A stretch of DNA of 38,294 bases from Promethearchaeota archaeon (GCA_016839585.1 JAEOTZ010000055.1:1-38294); one strand, 5' to 3'; positions 26,678 to 35,814 are shown, numbered from the stretch's first letter. Numbers and translations are program-made. The notes: generated by a model from the sequence alone, not told the origin.

Positions 26678-27865
26678 ATGGCTGATATTAGTTATATCAA
26701 AAAAATTGCAGTAGTAGGAGCTGGAACAATGGGACGCGAGATTGCCCAGGTTGCACTTATGGCGGGTTTTGAGAAGGTGTTTTTATATAGTAGATCGATC
26801 GAAACAATTACTAAAGCAAAAAATTTTATTGAAAATGGTTTAAAAAAACTTAAATCAAAAGGTACTCTTGATGAGGGAGTTACTCCAGAGTCATTAATGA
26901 AAAATCTGATTCTAAATAGGGACGTAGAAAAAACTGTTGAGAATGCTGATTTCGTAATTGAATCTGTACCAGAAAATATGGATCTCAAACAAGAAATTTT
27001 TAAAAAATTAGGGAACTTCGCTGCTAAGCATGCTATTCTAGCAACAAATACATCAACAATGAGTATAACGAAGATAGCAGAGGCCTCTGGAAGAGCAGAT
27101 AAGGTTATTGGCATGCATTTTTTCACCCCTATTGTAGTTCTTAGGTTAATTGAAGTTATTAAGGGGGCTAAAACATCCAAAGAAACATTTGATATTAGTA
27201 TTGCCATTGGTGAGAAATTTCCCGCGTTAAAAGGTAAAAGATATATTGCAAAAATTGAAAAAGAAAGTCCTGGCTTCATTGTTAATAGATTAACTATAAG
27301 TACTAGTTTATATCTAAATTGGCTTCTTGACATGGCTATGGAAAAAGGCATTCCAATAGAAACAATTGATAATGATGTTGTCACTTATCCTGGTATAGGA
27401 CCATTTGCAAAATGGGATTATTTCGGTATTGATGTAGTATGTGATACTCGTAATTATTTCGCTAAAGAATTATCCCCTGAATTTGCTCCAGGAAAAACTC
27501 TTAAAACTTTATTAAAAGAGGGAGAATTAGGAAAAAAGACAGGAAAAGGACTCTATGAGTGGAAAGAAGGTAAACATATCATTACTAGCTATGAAAAAGC
27601 AAACATTTTCAACTTAGAATTATTTTATGCAATACAATTAAATGAGGGTTGTAGACTTTTAGAGGAAGGCATTGTTAGCGGTTATAAAATCATAGATGAT
27701 ACTATGCTTGCAGGCATGGATATGCCAGGACCATTTAGTGCTGGAAAAAGAAATTATAAAGCGTGGACAAAATTGTTAGATGAGTTTGTGGAAAAAAGTC
27801 GAATAAAATATCTTAAACCATGTGATTTAATGAAATCAGGTGGTTTTGTTAATATAAGAAAATAA
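26678..27865 (+). CDS. 3-hydroxyacyl-CoA dehydrogenase
   Basis: A 395-residue NAD-dependent dehydrogenase that oxidises 3-hydroxyacyl-CoA to 3-ketoacyl-CoA, or the reverse. The Rossmann motif VVGAGTMGREIAQ (GAGTMG at 14-19) opens the protein. SVPENMDLKQEIF, ATNTSTMSIT and GMHFFTPI with the catalytic His147 follow. The C-terminal domain is doubled: PGFIVNRL... and NEGCRLLEEGI...GMDMPGPF. ATG 26678 is preferred over the in-frame TTG at 26669. There is no fused enoyl-CoA hydratase domain. Fatty-acid or butyryl-CoA type metabolism fits; the neighbours give no further clue. Confidence 0.93.
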   Translation: MADISYIKKIAVVGAGTMGREIAQVALMAGFEKVFLYSRSIETITKAKNFIENGLKKLKSKGTLDEGVTPESLMKNLILNRDVEKTVENADFVIESVPENMDLKQEIFKKLGNFAAKHAILATNTSTMSITKIAEASGRADKVIGMHFFTPIVVLRLIEVIKGAKTSKETFDISIAIGEKFPALKGKRYIAKIEKESPGFIVNRLTISTSLYLNWLLDMAMEKGIPIETIDNDVVTYPGIGPFAKWDYFGIDVVCDTRNYFAKELSPEFAPGKTLKTLLKEGELGKKTGKGLYEWKEGKHIITSYEKANIFNLELFYAIQLNEGCRLLEEGIVSGYKIIDDTMLAGMDMPGPFSAGKRNYKAWTKLLDEFVEKSRIKYLKPCDLMKSGGFVNIRK

Positions 27866-27960
27866 AGTTAAATAACTAACCTAAACCTTAAAAATTAAAT
27901 AAATATTTAACTATTATTAAAGCATTAACTCTATATAATTAATTTTTTTCTTGTATTTCT

Positions 27961-28563
27961 ATGGATTCTAATCTGGTTGATTATAAGGACCTCTTGAAGA
28001 AACTTAAATATTCAATTCCAGAAATACAAGCTGTAGCAATTATAACAAATGAAGGTATGCCCGTTGCTTCAATACTCCCTCCTGAAATAGATGATATAAA
28101 AATATCTGCTATGACTTCTGCTCTTCTATCTTTAGCAGAAATGACTGTTGTTGAAATGGAAAAAGGTGATTTTGATCAATTATATGTTAAAGGTAAGGAT
28201 GGCTACTTAATATATATGCAAGCAGGTCCAAGGGCAGTTCTTGCAGTATCTACAACAATAGATGTTAAATTAGGTTTGGTATTTTTAGAATGTAAGACAA
28301 CATGCGAAAAAATTTTCCCCATACTTACTCTACAAATTTTATCAGAGAAAGCTGCAAGTAAAATATTATATTTAATGAAAGACAAGCAAGTAGATGAGAT
28401 GGAAATTGAGAGGAAGTACCTTTCTGAGTTAATTAGTCATGAATTAATACAACAAAATGAATCCGATAATTTACCAATAATAAAACCTTCTGTAACACCC
28501 TTTTTTGAGAAAAATCGTATTAAAGTAGAATATGAGGGTATTTTGATTAAATTCCTTAAATAA
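27961..28563 (+). CDS. Roadblock/LC7-domain protein
   Basis: A 200-residue protein. Residues 5-130 are a Roadblock/LC7 module: an N-terminal helix, then VQAVAIITNEGMPVASILP-type strands (here AVAIITNEGMPVASILPP), a helix (MTSALLSLAEMTVVEMEKG), and YLIYMQAGPRAVLAVSTT before a last helix. About 70 residues follow, containing a helical segment and a basic end. Roadblock domains dimerise and hold small GTPases or motor proteins. The window has a Rag-like GTPase with a similar domain (13640) and a second GTPase (35233), which are candidate partners by analogy only. It lies 95 bp after the dehydrogenase and is probably a separate unit. Confidence 0.85.
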   Translation: MDSNLVDYKDLLKKLKYSIPEIQAVAIITNEGMPVASILPPEIDDIKISAMTSALLSLAEMTVVEMEKGDFDQLYVKGKDGYLIYMQAGPRAVLAVSTTIDVKLGLVFLECKTTCEKIFPILTLQILSEKAASKILYLMKDKQVDEMEIERKYLSELISHELIQQNESDNLPIIKPSVTPFFEKNRIKVEYEGILIKFLK

Positions 28564-28584
28564 ATTTCCAGAAAAAGTTAGTTA

Positions 28585-29958
28585 TTAAATCCATAAATCA
28601 ATCTTGTTCTCCTTTAAGAATTCAGGAATTCTTTGAATTTTATTTTCACTTATATCAAAATGCTCTAAATTAACTAATTTTTTCATAGTCTTAGGTATCA
28701 TTTTAATCCGATTTCTCATTAAATCTAATCTTTTTAACGATTTAATTTCACCAATAATATCTGGAATTTGTCTAATATTTTGATCTCTTAATATTAATTC
28801 TTCCAAAAATTCTAAAAAACATAGTTGCTTAGGAAAAATGCAAGTTTGAAAAATGGGGTATCCATATAAGTAAATACCTATAATATTTCCATTCTGATTA
28901 ATCTTATAATTACATGCATAATGGGTATAGATATGGTCGTCAATTTTAGCTTTTTTCAATCTCATTCCTGTAAAGAACTCCAATAATCCTAAGACAGGAG
29001 CTTCTGAGGTGTTCACTCCTTCTTTTACATATTTTCTAGAAAAGTTTCGTTTAGCAAGCCTAAATAAGGAATCTGGAATATCTTTTATCATGATATTATT
29101 GTTAAGATTGAGTTTTTTTAGGGATTTTAACTGTTCCCATTTTATTTCTGGAATAATTGAAAAATTATTCCAATCTAAATACAATGATTTAAGTTTAATA
29201 AGGGATTCAATTGTTTCTGGTAAAGTTGTTAACTTATTATTCCATAAATTCAAATGTTCTAATTTTGAGAGTGACCCAATCGACTTAGGGATAGTAGTTA
29301 GTTTCTGACCAGCAAGATCAAGAGCTATAATATGACCTTTTTTCTTTACAGGCTTATAGAAACCAACGTTTCTTTCGCTATTTATCATACTCTCTATTTC
29401 TATTAGAAATTTTGATTCCTCATGATTAATATTATAAATTTTTACAAGATTGAATTTTAATTCTTTTTTCAATTCATTAGAATAATGATTATCTTGAGTC
29501 TCTAAAAAATCAAAAAATGACTTCAATACTAAAATGGATTTATCATTATATAACATGAATTTTAATGGATATAAACTCAATTTCGGAAATTTAAGAAATA
29601 TTATTTCAGCGGCAGTACTTCTTACAAATGGACTTTCATCTGAAATTAAACAATTTTCAAGAATTTTAAAATTAAAATTGTTTTTAGGAGCAATTCTTCC
29701 AAACTCTTTAATGCATTCTGCTCGAAATTTTGCATTATCACTTCCTTCAATTAAAGAAGTCAAGAGTGATGTTGCTTCTTCTAAAGATAACTTATTATTC
29801 TTAAAATCATTATTTATCTTTTTTAGAGTAAATGAATCGCTCAAAATTAATTGTTTTTGGGGATGAATTTTATTAGAATAATTAAACGGCAAATTGTATT
29901 TATATTTAATTGTAATGAAAATTAAACTAAAATCTAATTCCTTTAGATGTGATTTCAA
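28585..29958 (-). CDS. HEAT-like plus leucine-rich-repeat protein
   Basis: A 457-residue protein with no membrane segment. Residues 50-190 form paired helices with HEAT-like signatures (AECIKEFGRIAPKNNFNF, SPFVRSTAAEIIFLKFP). Then come two blocks of leucine-rich repeats, about 215-305 (ALDLAGQKLTTIPKSIGSL, HLNLWNNKLTTLPETIESL) and about 385-455 (LDLMRNRIKMIPKTMKKL). They are separated by an 80-residue insert with HIYTHYACNYKINQNGNIIG. The arrangement is a protein-binding scaffold, a class abundant in Asgard genomes. It is divergent from the membrane protein at 30043 across 84 bp. Partner unknown. Confidence 0.8.
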   Translation of the reverse strand: MKSHLKELDFSLIFITIKYKYNLPFNYSNKIHPQKQLILSDSFTLKKINNDFKNNKLSLEEATSLLTSLIEGSDNAKFRAECIKEFGRIAPKNNFNFKILENCLISDESPFVRSTAAEIIFLKFPKLSLYPLKFMLYNDKSILVLKSFFDFLETQDNHYSNELKKELKFNLVKIYNINHEESKFLIEIESMINSERNVGFYKPVKKKGHIIALDLAGQKLTTIPKSIGSLSKLEHLNLWNNKLTTLPETIESLIKLKSLYLDWNNFSIIPEIKWEQLKSLKKLNLNNNIMIKDIPDSLFRLAKRNFSRKYVKEGVNTSEAPVLGLLEFFTGMRLKKAKIDDHIYTHYACNYKINQNGNIIGIYLYGYPIFQTCIFPKQLCFLEFLEELILRDQNIRQIPDIIGEIKSLKRLDLMRNRIKMIPKTMKKLVNLEHFDISENKIQRIPEFLKENKIDLWI

Positions 29959-30042
29959 TATAACCTACTAATAATTCCATTACACAAACCTTATATTGAA
30001 TTTAATATGAAATATAAAAAAAAATAAAAGGAATATTATTAC

Positions 30043-31050
30043 ATGTCATTTTTAACTGGGTTAAAGAATTTATTTAGAAAACCAATTTACATTATTATAA
30101 TAATTGCTTTCATTATATCTTGGTTTTTAATTTTATTTGGATATTTATTTATTCCATATATAGGATATAATCGTTTTGTGTACATATTTATTGGAATTCT
30201 TGGAGGTTTCCTCTTTTTCCTGTTAATAATTTCATTCTTCAAACCAATTGATGAATTAAATTATATTATAGTTATAGTAATTTTTTTACTTTCTTTACCG
30301 ATTTTGGTAATATTTAATGGGGTACTCAATTTATTTTATAGATTTTGTTTAATAGCAAACCAGTTATTAACAGCATTTTTTGCATTTAAATTATGTATGG
30401 ATTCCTCAACTAAAGTTGATGATTATTTATATAGAGATAAAAAATTCAACAAAATCACACGTTCTTTAGAGTTTTTAATTTTTGGTATTTTAAATTTAAT
30501 AGCCTTAATAATAATCTGGAATATTTTAATTAATTTCAGCTTGAAAGTTGTAATATTCAGTGCAATAATTTTTCGCAGGATGTATTGGGTTAATTTAATT
30601 TTGATGAGTTTTGTGTTATTACGATTAATTTTTACGAAAAAATTTTCAGCGTATATTACTTTATTTTTTTTATTAACTTTTTTCTATGTTTTCTACATTA
30701 TTATTGATATTATAGCTGAATTTATATTTTCAGATGCTGCAAGCACTACTTGGTATTTCTTTTTGATTGATTTGGGGCTTTTTCTCTACATAATAGGTTC
30801 AATATTTGATAAAGTTGAATACCTTGAGAATAAATTTAAAATCATCAGAGCAGACACAATTTCTATCTTTATAATTTTAATGAAATTATATACTCAAATT
30901 ATTAAGCTACCAGGAGTAAAAGGAGTAATAATAAGTATTGGTGACATTATCCAATTACAAATATTTTTGCTTATTATATTTATATTATTTACTCTATTAT
31001 TCGGAATCTATTCTATATTTGCTCATAAAGAAGGTGAAACTCCAAGATAG
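30043..31050 (+). CDS. Polytopic membrane protein of unknown function
   Basis: A 335-residue protein of about eight hydrophobic helices, very rich in Ile, Leu and Phe. The first helices are around IYIIIIIAFIISWFLILFGY and VYIFIGILGGFLFFLLIISF; the last is at IFLLIIFILFTLLFGIYSIF. Short polar loops include a LCMDSSTKVDDYLYRDKKF segment. No catalytic, channel or transporter signature is visible. The ATG at 30043 follows a 40-bp A-rich leader. It may share a transcript with the small winged-helix gene that starts 72 bp after its stop. Confidence 0.65.
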   Translation: MSFLTGLKNLFRKPIYIIIIIAFIISWFLILFGYLFIPYIGYNRFVYIFIGILGGFLFFLLIISFFKPIDELNYIIVIVIFLLSLPILVIFNGVLNLFYRFCLIANQLLTAFFAFKLCMDSSTKVDDYLYRDKKFNKITRSLEFLIFGILNLIALIIIWNILINFSLKVVIFSAIIFRRMYWVNLILMSFVLLRLIFTKKFSAYITLFFLLTFFYVFYIIIDIIAEFIFSDAASTTWYFFLIDLGLFLYIIGSIFDKVEYLENKFKIIRADTISIFIILMKLYTQIIKLPGVKGVIISIGDIIQLQIFLLIIFILFTLLFGIYSIFAHKEGETPR

Positions 31051-31122
31051 TTTTTTATAATTTCCTTTCTTTCATAATAAGATAGATTTAATTGTTTGAA
31101 TTCTTATATATACTTACTTAAG

Positions 31123-31413
31123 ATGGCTCTAGCAAATTCTTCTCCTAAATCAGGATTGGAAAAAATAATTGACTATTTTAATAATAGTCTTGAAGTAAAT
31201 TATCCCATTGCTATTGCAAAAATAGTGGAAGATACTGGTTTTTCATGGAGTTTTGTTAAAAAAACTTTAACAAAGATAAAAGAAGAATATGATGGATTTC
31301 ATTTTGAAAAATCTGGGAATACTTGGATTTCTTGGAAAGACCGTGATCATATTATTAAAAAATTAGATGATACCTGTTCTCGTTTTCTTAAAAATAATGG
31401 AAAAGAATGTTAG
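31123..31413 (+). CDS. Small winged-helix DNA-binding protein
   Basis: A 96-residue protein starting at ATG 31123; a TTG at 31096 would add nine hydrophobic residues and is unlikely. It shows the helix-turn-helix order of a winged-helix domain: KIIDYFNNS, AIAKIVEDTGFSW, FVKKTLTKIKEEYDGFHFEK and a wing (GNTWISWK). It is probably a local transcription regulator. A Lys-rich C-terminal helix ends in Cys. It lies close behind the membrane protein and before the convergent TPR regulator. Confidence 0.7.
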   Translation: MALANSSPKSGLEKIIDYFNNSLEVNYPIAIAKIVEDTGFSWSFVKKTLTKIKEEYDGFHFEKSGNTWISWKDRDHIIKKLDDTCSRFLKNNGKEC

Positions 31414-31428
31414 AATTTATTATTATTC

Positions 31429-33921
31429 CTATTTAGTTTTTAATTCATTAATCTCAGCATACATTTTTTTTGCTTCTTTTTCGATATGCTTTCTCATTTC
31501 TATATCACAGTAACATGTGTGGCTAGCGACTTTACCTTTTTCAATACTTTCTATTGCTAAATCATATTCACCAATTGCTTTGTAGCATTTAGCTAAATTT
31601 AAATACGTATTATAAGTATACCAACCATATGGTTCAAGTTCTAGTGCTAATTTAGTTTCTTTAATTGCAGATTCATATTCTCCGAATTCTGTTAATATTT
31701 CTGCGAATGAATCATGAAAATTACCATCATTAGGATCTAATTCTGTTAATAATTTACCTGCTTCTATTGCTCCTTCTTTATCATCTTTGTATAAATGAAA
31801 ATAGAGTTTTTTATTAAGGAGATCAAGATCATCAGGATATTTCTCTCTCAATTCATCAATAATTCTTAATGCTTCATCATAATTCTTCAGTTTCTTATAA
31901 AGATGTGCTCTACTTGCTAAAAGTTCTATTTCATGTTTTGGAAAATTTTTAATTGCGGTTTCTAAAAATTCTAAAGCTTCATCAATTTTTTCATTATAAT
32001 GTAAAATCTTAGATTTATGAATATAAAATTTAACATCTTTAGGATCTAGATCAATAGCTTCATTAATTGCTTCAAGTGCTTCATCAAATTTTTTTAACTG
32101 TTTTAAAACTAGACATTTTAATTGATAATATTTGGCTTTATTTGATTGTTTAGGGTCTAAATCAATAGCTTTTTCAATATCAAATAAGACTTCATCACTT
32201 TTGGATTCTTCAAGATCCAATTCATAAATAACTTTATAACCTAACACTAACGCTCTTGTTATATAGGACGCTGGATGTTCAGGAAAAACTTTTTCTATTC
32301 TATCACTGAATTTTAATGCTTTTTTAAAGTCACCTAAGGTTAAATAACAGAAAATCAATACAAAATGATAAGAAATAAAAGAATGCTCATCTTGGTCTTC
32401 AACAATCATTTTCACCTCTTCTTTTAAAAGATTTATCGCTTCTTGATGTCGGTTTAATAAACTTAGAATAATCGCTTTTAAAAAATACAAATCTAAGTTT
32501 TCTGGATCCTGCTTAATAGCACGGTTTATTTTTTCTAAAGCATTCTTATGTTCCTTTTTTTTCATTAAGGCTTTAGCACCCTCATAAATTTCTTCAATTT
32601 CAGGTGAAGAAAAGAGGTTTAAAACTTTTAATATATTTGGGTCTATATGATACTTGTATTCAGGTGGCTCAAATAAAGTTTCTTTAGAGCTATAAGATAT
32701 AAGTTCAGGAATATATCTCCATGCAACTCCTTCTAATTTGTCAAAAGTGTCTAATAACTCTCTTTCAGTTTCTATCTTATATGCTAAATAATTTATATAT
32801 TCTGGTAAGAAGTTCCTTAAGGGCTCTTTCATCCCTTTATTAAAGATACTATCACAAATTTCTTCTAATATAGCCTCTACGGTAGAATCCATATCTAATG
32901 ATGGAGTTCCGTTTATGAACTTATTGTATAATTTGTTTAAATATGTAAACTTGGTAATGTGATCTTCTGTTATCGCACGAAGAACTTTTTCTAATTTCTC
33001 ACTACCTTGAAAATAATAAACCTCATCCCCCTCATCTTCTAATTTGAAGAATTTTACCGGGTAAAAATCCTCTTCTACAATTTTATCTACAAAAAAGTTA
33101 AGGGTTGATTGTTTAATGTTATACTCATTAGAAAATTCTTTAGATGAAATTGAGTTAGGATATTGATTTGGATGATTAAGCGAAAGAAATAACAATATTT
33201 TTTCGAATTCTTCTTCTGTTAATAAATCTTTAACTCTACTATAATCTAATTTTAAAACATTGTTTAGAAATCGAAACTTCATATAATCATTCTCAATATC
33301 AAATTTCTCAAAAAATCTAATAGTCTTCTTAGTAACCTCTTCAATCCTTTTAGTTTCTTCCTTTAGAATTGATTGTCTATCTAAATCATAAAACCTTAGC
33401 ATATTAGAATATTCTGATTTCCCTTCTTGAGTAATTTTATACTCTTTATTCTCTTTCCTTACTAATTCACTCTCCATCAATAAATTCAAATTTTTAGACA
33501 AAGAGGATTGGTTTATAGAAAGTGGCTCTGCTAAGAAATCCGACCATTTGCAAGAATTGTTATTGTAAACCATCCAAAGAATCCAGTGATCATAATTCCT
33601 CCTTTCTGTAATCGCTTTTGGAGGATAACTTAACTTAGTTCTCTTGTCCTTAGCTCTAGATAACTCATTATACCTCTCCTCACCTTTAGGTGTGATACAA
33701 TAAGAACCCCTTTTTATTCTCTCAAGATACCCACTATTCTCTAATCTTTTTAGATAATTTGATAATGTAGAAAGGCTAATATTTACAGGATCAGCTGTGA
33801 AATCTGCCCACTCACATTCATCATTATTATGCAACATCCAGAGAATTATGTGCTCAAAATTCTTCTTCTCTAAAGGTGAAGGATTAATAATTTCATCAGG
33901 TGGATAATTTAAAATACTCAT
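31429..33921 (-). CDS. Winged-helix plus TPR regulator-like protein
   Basis: I place the start at ATG 33921, giving 830 residues. A start 168 bp earlier (34089) is open but would add a Phe/Tyr-rich stretch unlike a protein N-terminus. Two tandem MarR-like winged-helix units open the protein (HIILWMLHNNDECEWADF and WILWMVYNNNSCKWSDF, each with a recognition helix and wing ending ITPKGEERY or ITQEGKSEY). A helical middle region with a third HTH-like segment (SNEYNIKQSTLNFF) follows, then about 350 residues of eight or more TPR units (KALMKKKEHKNALEKINRAI, KFDEALEAINEAIDLDPKD). The architecture suggests a ligand- or partner-responsive transcription regulator. Targets unknown. Confidence 0.8.
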   Translation of the reverse strand: MSILNYPPDEIINPSPLEKKNFEHIILWMLHNNDECEWADFTADPVNISLSTLSNYLKRLENSGYLERIKRGSYCITPKGEERYNELSRAKDKRTKLSYPPKAITERRNYDHWILWMVYNNNSCKWSDFLAEPLSINQSSLSKNLNLLMESELVRKENKEYKITQEGKSEYSNMLRFYDLDRQSILKEETKRIEEVTKKTIRFFEKFDIENDYMKFRFLNNVLKLDYSRVKDLLTEEEFEKILLFLSLNHPNQYPNSISSKEFSNEYNIKQSTLNFFVDKIVEEDFYPVKFFKLEDEGDEVYYFQGSEKLEKVLRAITEDHITKFTYLNKLYNKFINGTPSLDMDSTVEAILEEICDSIFNKGMKEPLRNFLPEYINYLAYKIETERELLDTFDKLEGVAWRYIPELISYSSKETLFEPPEYKYHIDPNILKVLNLFSSPEIEEIYEGAKALMKKKEHKNALEKINRAIKQDPENLDLYFLKAIILSLLNRHQEAINLLKEEVKMIVEDQDEHSFISYHFVLIFCYLTLGDFKKALKFSDRIEKVFPEHPASYITRALVLGYKVIYELDLEESKSDEVLFDIEKAIDLDPKQSNKAKYYQLKCLVLKQLKKFDEALEAINEAIDLDPKDVKFYIHKSKILHYNEKIDEALEFLETAIKNFPKHEIELLASRAHLYKKLKNYDEALRIIDELREKYPDDLDLLNKKLYFHLYKDDKEGAIEAGKLLTELDPNDGNFHDSFAEILTEFGEYESAIKETKLALELEPYGWYTYNTYLNLAKCYKAIGEYDLAIESIEKGKVASHTCYCDIEMRKHIEKEAKKMYAEINELKTK

Positions 33922-34230
33922 AGTTAATACAAAATAACTTATTTGTGTTACTATAAAATAAGTTTTTATCCTTAATATAATGTAAAGTAATGAAGTTAGG
34001 TTGAAGTATGAAGTATGGTTGAAGTAAAAAAAAAGATTTTTAGAACTGATTCCACTAAAAAATGAAAATTCTTGAGTAGATTCATTCAAAATTAAAATTT
34101 ATTAAGTAATTTCACCTTTTTCATAAGGATTTCTATAAAACTCTACCTTAAATTATCTCTAGAAAAAAACATTTAAAATTCTATAAACTATAATATAAAA
34201 TATTTAAAATGATCCTAATTAGTTTAAAAT
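33922..34230. other. Divergent non-coding gap
   Basis: A 309-bp AT-rich gap between the TPR regulator and the small AbrB-like gene. It contains ATATTTAAAA about 35 bp before ATG 34231, a likely TATA box for that gene. On the other strand, A/T runs 20-60 bp upstream of ATG 33921 may be the regulator's promoter. No further gene is seen. Confidence 0.4.
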
Positions 34231-34407
34231 ATGTCTAAAGAGAAAAAGATCTTTACCTTAGAAAATATAAAATTAGCTTCAATGGGACCAGATACAATAG
34301 TTTATATCCCAAGAGCTTTAATTAGGCATAAAGTCCTTGATCCCAAAAAGAAATATAACATACATTTTGAAGAGATTCTTGAGGAAGAACAAGAAAAAGA
34401 AGATTAA
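34231..34407 (+). CDS. Small AbrB-like (swapped-hairpin) protein
   Basis: A 58-residue protein (MSKEKKIFTLENIKLAS...). The segment DTIVYIPRALIRHKVLDPKK followed by KYNIHFEEI has the strand-turn-strand and PRALI core of archaeal AbrB/SpoVT-type DNA-binding hairpins and antitoxins, with an acidic tail. It lacks a neighbouring toxin; a PAS-domain gene is convergent. The stop codons of the two genes overlap by 4 bp around GATTAATC. A chromatin or transcription-regulator role is likely; the family call is by pattern only. Confidence 0.6.
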   Translation: MSKEKKIFTLENIKLASMGPDTIVYIPRALIRHKVLDPKKKYNIHFEEILEEEQEKED

Positions 34408-34943
34408 TCTTCTTCACGATAAGAGCAAATATTATAAATATCAAACTTTACTTTATTATCTTTTAGAAGTTTAATAATATTCGGATTAAAATCGAATATA
34501 ATTTTTTTTTTTGTGGTTATTTTTGCTGTTTGTGGAGTATTATCTTTTTCATAAACTTTTTCTAAAGGAATATAGCTTGATAAATATGCTGTTTTGTTAT
34601 TGTAATAAATATGGCAAATATAATTTTCAATATTGATTATTTTCTTGTCTTTTCTAACGCCTCTAAATCGCACTAATACGGTTTTTTTATCATCCTCAAC
34701 CTTGAAATATTCTACCAAATGTGATAAATCTTCAGGATGGACTATTTTATAAAATTCCCTTTTTTTCCATTTAGATATTTCTTCTTCGCTATACCCAAAA
34801 ATTTCTCCAAATTTTTGATTATAATATTTTAAATAGCCTCTTTGAATTATTATAATTCCCATTTTAGAATTATCAGCAAAATGAAGAAAGCTTTCATTTC
34901 TTAATTTAGTATCAAATTCCTCATTAATATCAACTTTTGACAT
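34404..34943 (-). CDS. PAS-domain protein
   Basis: A 179-residue soluble protein. Residues 15-130 form a PAS domain: IIIIQRGYLKYYNQKFGEIF, GYSEEEISKW, YKIVHPEDLSHLVEYF and a final RVRK-like strand region (FRGVRKDKKIINIENYICHIYYNN). About 50 residues follow with a basic linker and a hydrophobic end. There is no histidine kinase or other output domain, so it is a stand-alone sensor or a binding module. No cofactor can be inferred. It is convergent with the AbrB-like gene. Confidence 0.85.
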   Translation of the reverse strand: MSKVDINEEFDTKLRNESFLHFADNSKMGIIIIQRGYLKYYNQKFGEIFGYSEEEISKWKKREFYKIVHPEDLSHLVEYFKVEDDKKTVLVRFRGVRKDKKIINIENYICHIYYNNKTAYLSSYIPLEKVYEKDNTPQTAKITTKKKIIFDFNPNIIKLLKDNKVKFDIYNICSYREED

Positions 34944-35114
34944 AAACTTTATACCTAAGCAATTTTATTAAATATTTTTACCTTTTCTGTTAATTCTTGG
35001 CATTATTAATAAAATATTCATTCTATTTATGCTTTTTTAGATGATATTTTGTGGTAAAAATTTTGGTAATATTATTTTAATCATTCAAAATATTTAAAGA
35101 AAAAATTAAAAAAT

Positions 35115-35126
35115 GAAGATTTAAAT
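35115..35126 (+). promoter_or_regulatory. BRE/TATA box of the small GTPase unit
   Basis: GAAGATTTAAAT. It is one of five near-identical boxes (35115, about 35815, 36302, 37292, 37763), each opening one of the consecutive plus-strand units. The expected start is about 25 bp downstream, just before the 12-bp repeat array. Confidence 0.55.
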
Positions 35127-35151
35127 TAGGGAAATTAATTATATAATTATT

Positions 35152-35187
35152 GTATAGGGATTTTCATAGGGGACCCTATAAGAATAT
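35152..35187 (+). repeat. 12-bp-phased leader repeat, copy A
   Basis: TATA (35153), CATA (35165) and TATA (35177) recur at exactly 12 bp, in units GTATAGGGATTT, TCATAGGGGACC and CTATAAGAATAT. The array begins 33 bp after the promoter box, so it should lie in the 5' UTR of the GTPase gene. The flanking sequence down to the start codon also matches copy E. Confidence 0.6.
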
Positions 35188-35232
35188 ATTCTAATATTTT
35201 AGTTGAATTACAGTATCCATTAAAAATAGAAG

Positions 35233-35781
35233 GTGGTAAAAATAGGCAGAGACTTAACCCTCAAAATTTGTCTTTTTGGAGAAAATAATGTTGGAAAAAC
35301 TTCACTAATTCAGGCGCTTATTCAAAAAAGATTCAATAAGGAAACAAAACCACAAACATTCATAGATATTGAGATTAAAGATTTAACAATAAATTCTTCT
35401 AAAATTGCACTTCAAATATGGATTCTTAAATTTGATTTTCAATTTGAATTTTTTTTCCCCATTTTTTTAAGGGGTACATCAGGAGGTATTTTTATGTATG
35501 ATATCACCAACTATTCCAGTATAAGTAATGTAGAAAAGTGGATAACAACATTTAAAGAAGGTTTATCTAATGATAGAAAGAAAATTCCTCTATTATTGGT
35601 TGGTGGAAAGGTAGATCTCTATAAAGAAAGAGAATTATCTAGAAAAAATGCTAGAAAAATCTCAAAAAAATACAACTTCTTGAATTATTTCGAATGTTCC
35701 TCTAAAACTGGCCAAAATGTTGAAAAAATCTTTGAATTTTTAGCGAGATCCATACAGAAACATGAAGATTATTTTAACTAA
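35233..35781 (+). CDS. Atypical Ras-superfamily small GTPase
   Basis: A protein of 179-182 residues. G1 is GENNVGKTS (16-24, counted from the GTG at 35233), the switch I Thr is about 42, the G4 region is VGGKVDL (Asp128; Gly replaces the usual Asn of NKxD) and G5 is CSSK (155-158). The G3 motif DxxGQ is lost: after W63 the sequence runs ILKFDFQFEFFF. The switch II Asp, Gly and Gln are therefore all absent, and hydrolysis is likely impaired or altered. The GTG at 35233 lies inside the Shine-Dalgarno-like AAGGTGG, so ATA 35242 (in frame, 5 nt after it) is a better-spaced start. It has the 12-bp repeat leader. Confidence 0.85.
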   Translation: MVKIGRDLTLKICLFGENNVGKTSLIQALIQKRFNKETKPQTFIDIEIKDLTINSSKIALQIWILKFDFQFEFFFPIFLRGTSGGIFMYDITNYSSISNVEKWITTFKEGLSNDRKKIPLLLVGGKVDLYKERELSRKNARKISKKYNFLNYFECSSKTGQNVEKIFEFLARSIQKHEDYFN

Positions 35782-35814
35782 ACTAAACAAAATATTTAAA
35801 GAAAAATTCTAAAA

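Noticed and set aside
26692-27384. Long antisense open frame within the 3-hydroxyacyl-CoA dehydrogenase gene.
   Set aside because: The plus-strand frame has all dehydrogenase motifs. The antisense frame shows only composition-driven Ser/Ile-rich sequence.
33922-34089. Upstream extension of the winged-helix/TPR regulator to an ATG at 34089.
   Set aside because: The 56 added residues are Phe/Tyr/Ile-rich translation of A/T sequence with no domain, and the first winged helix begins well after ATG 33921.
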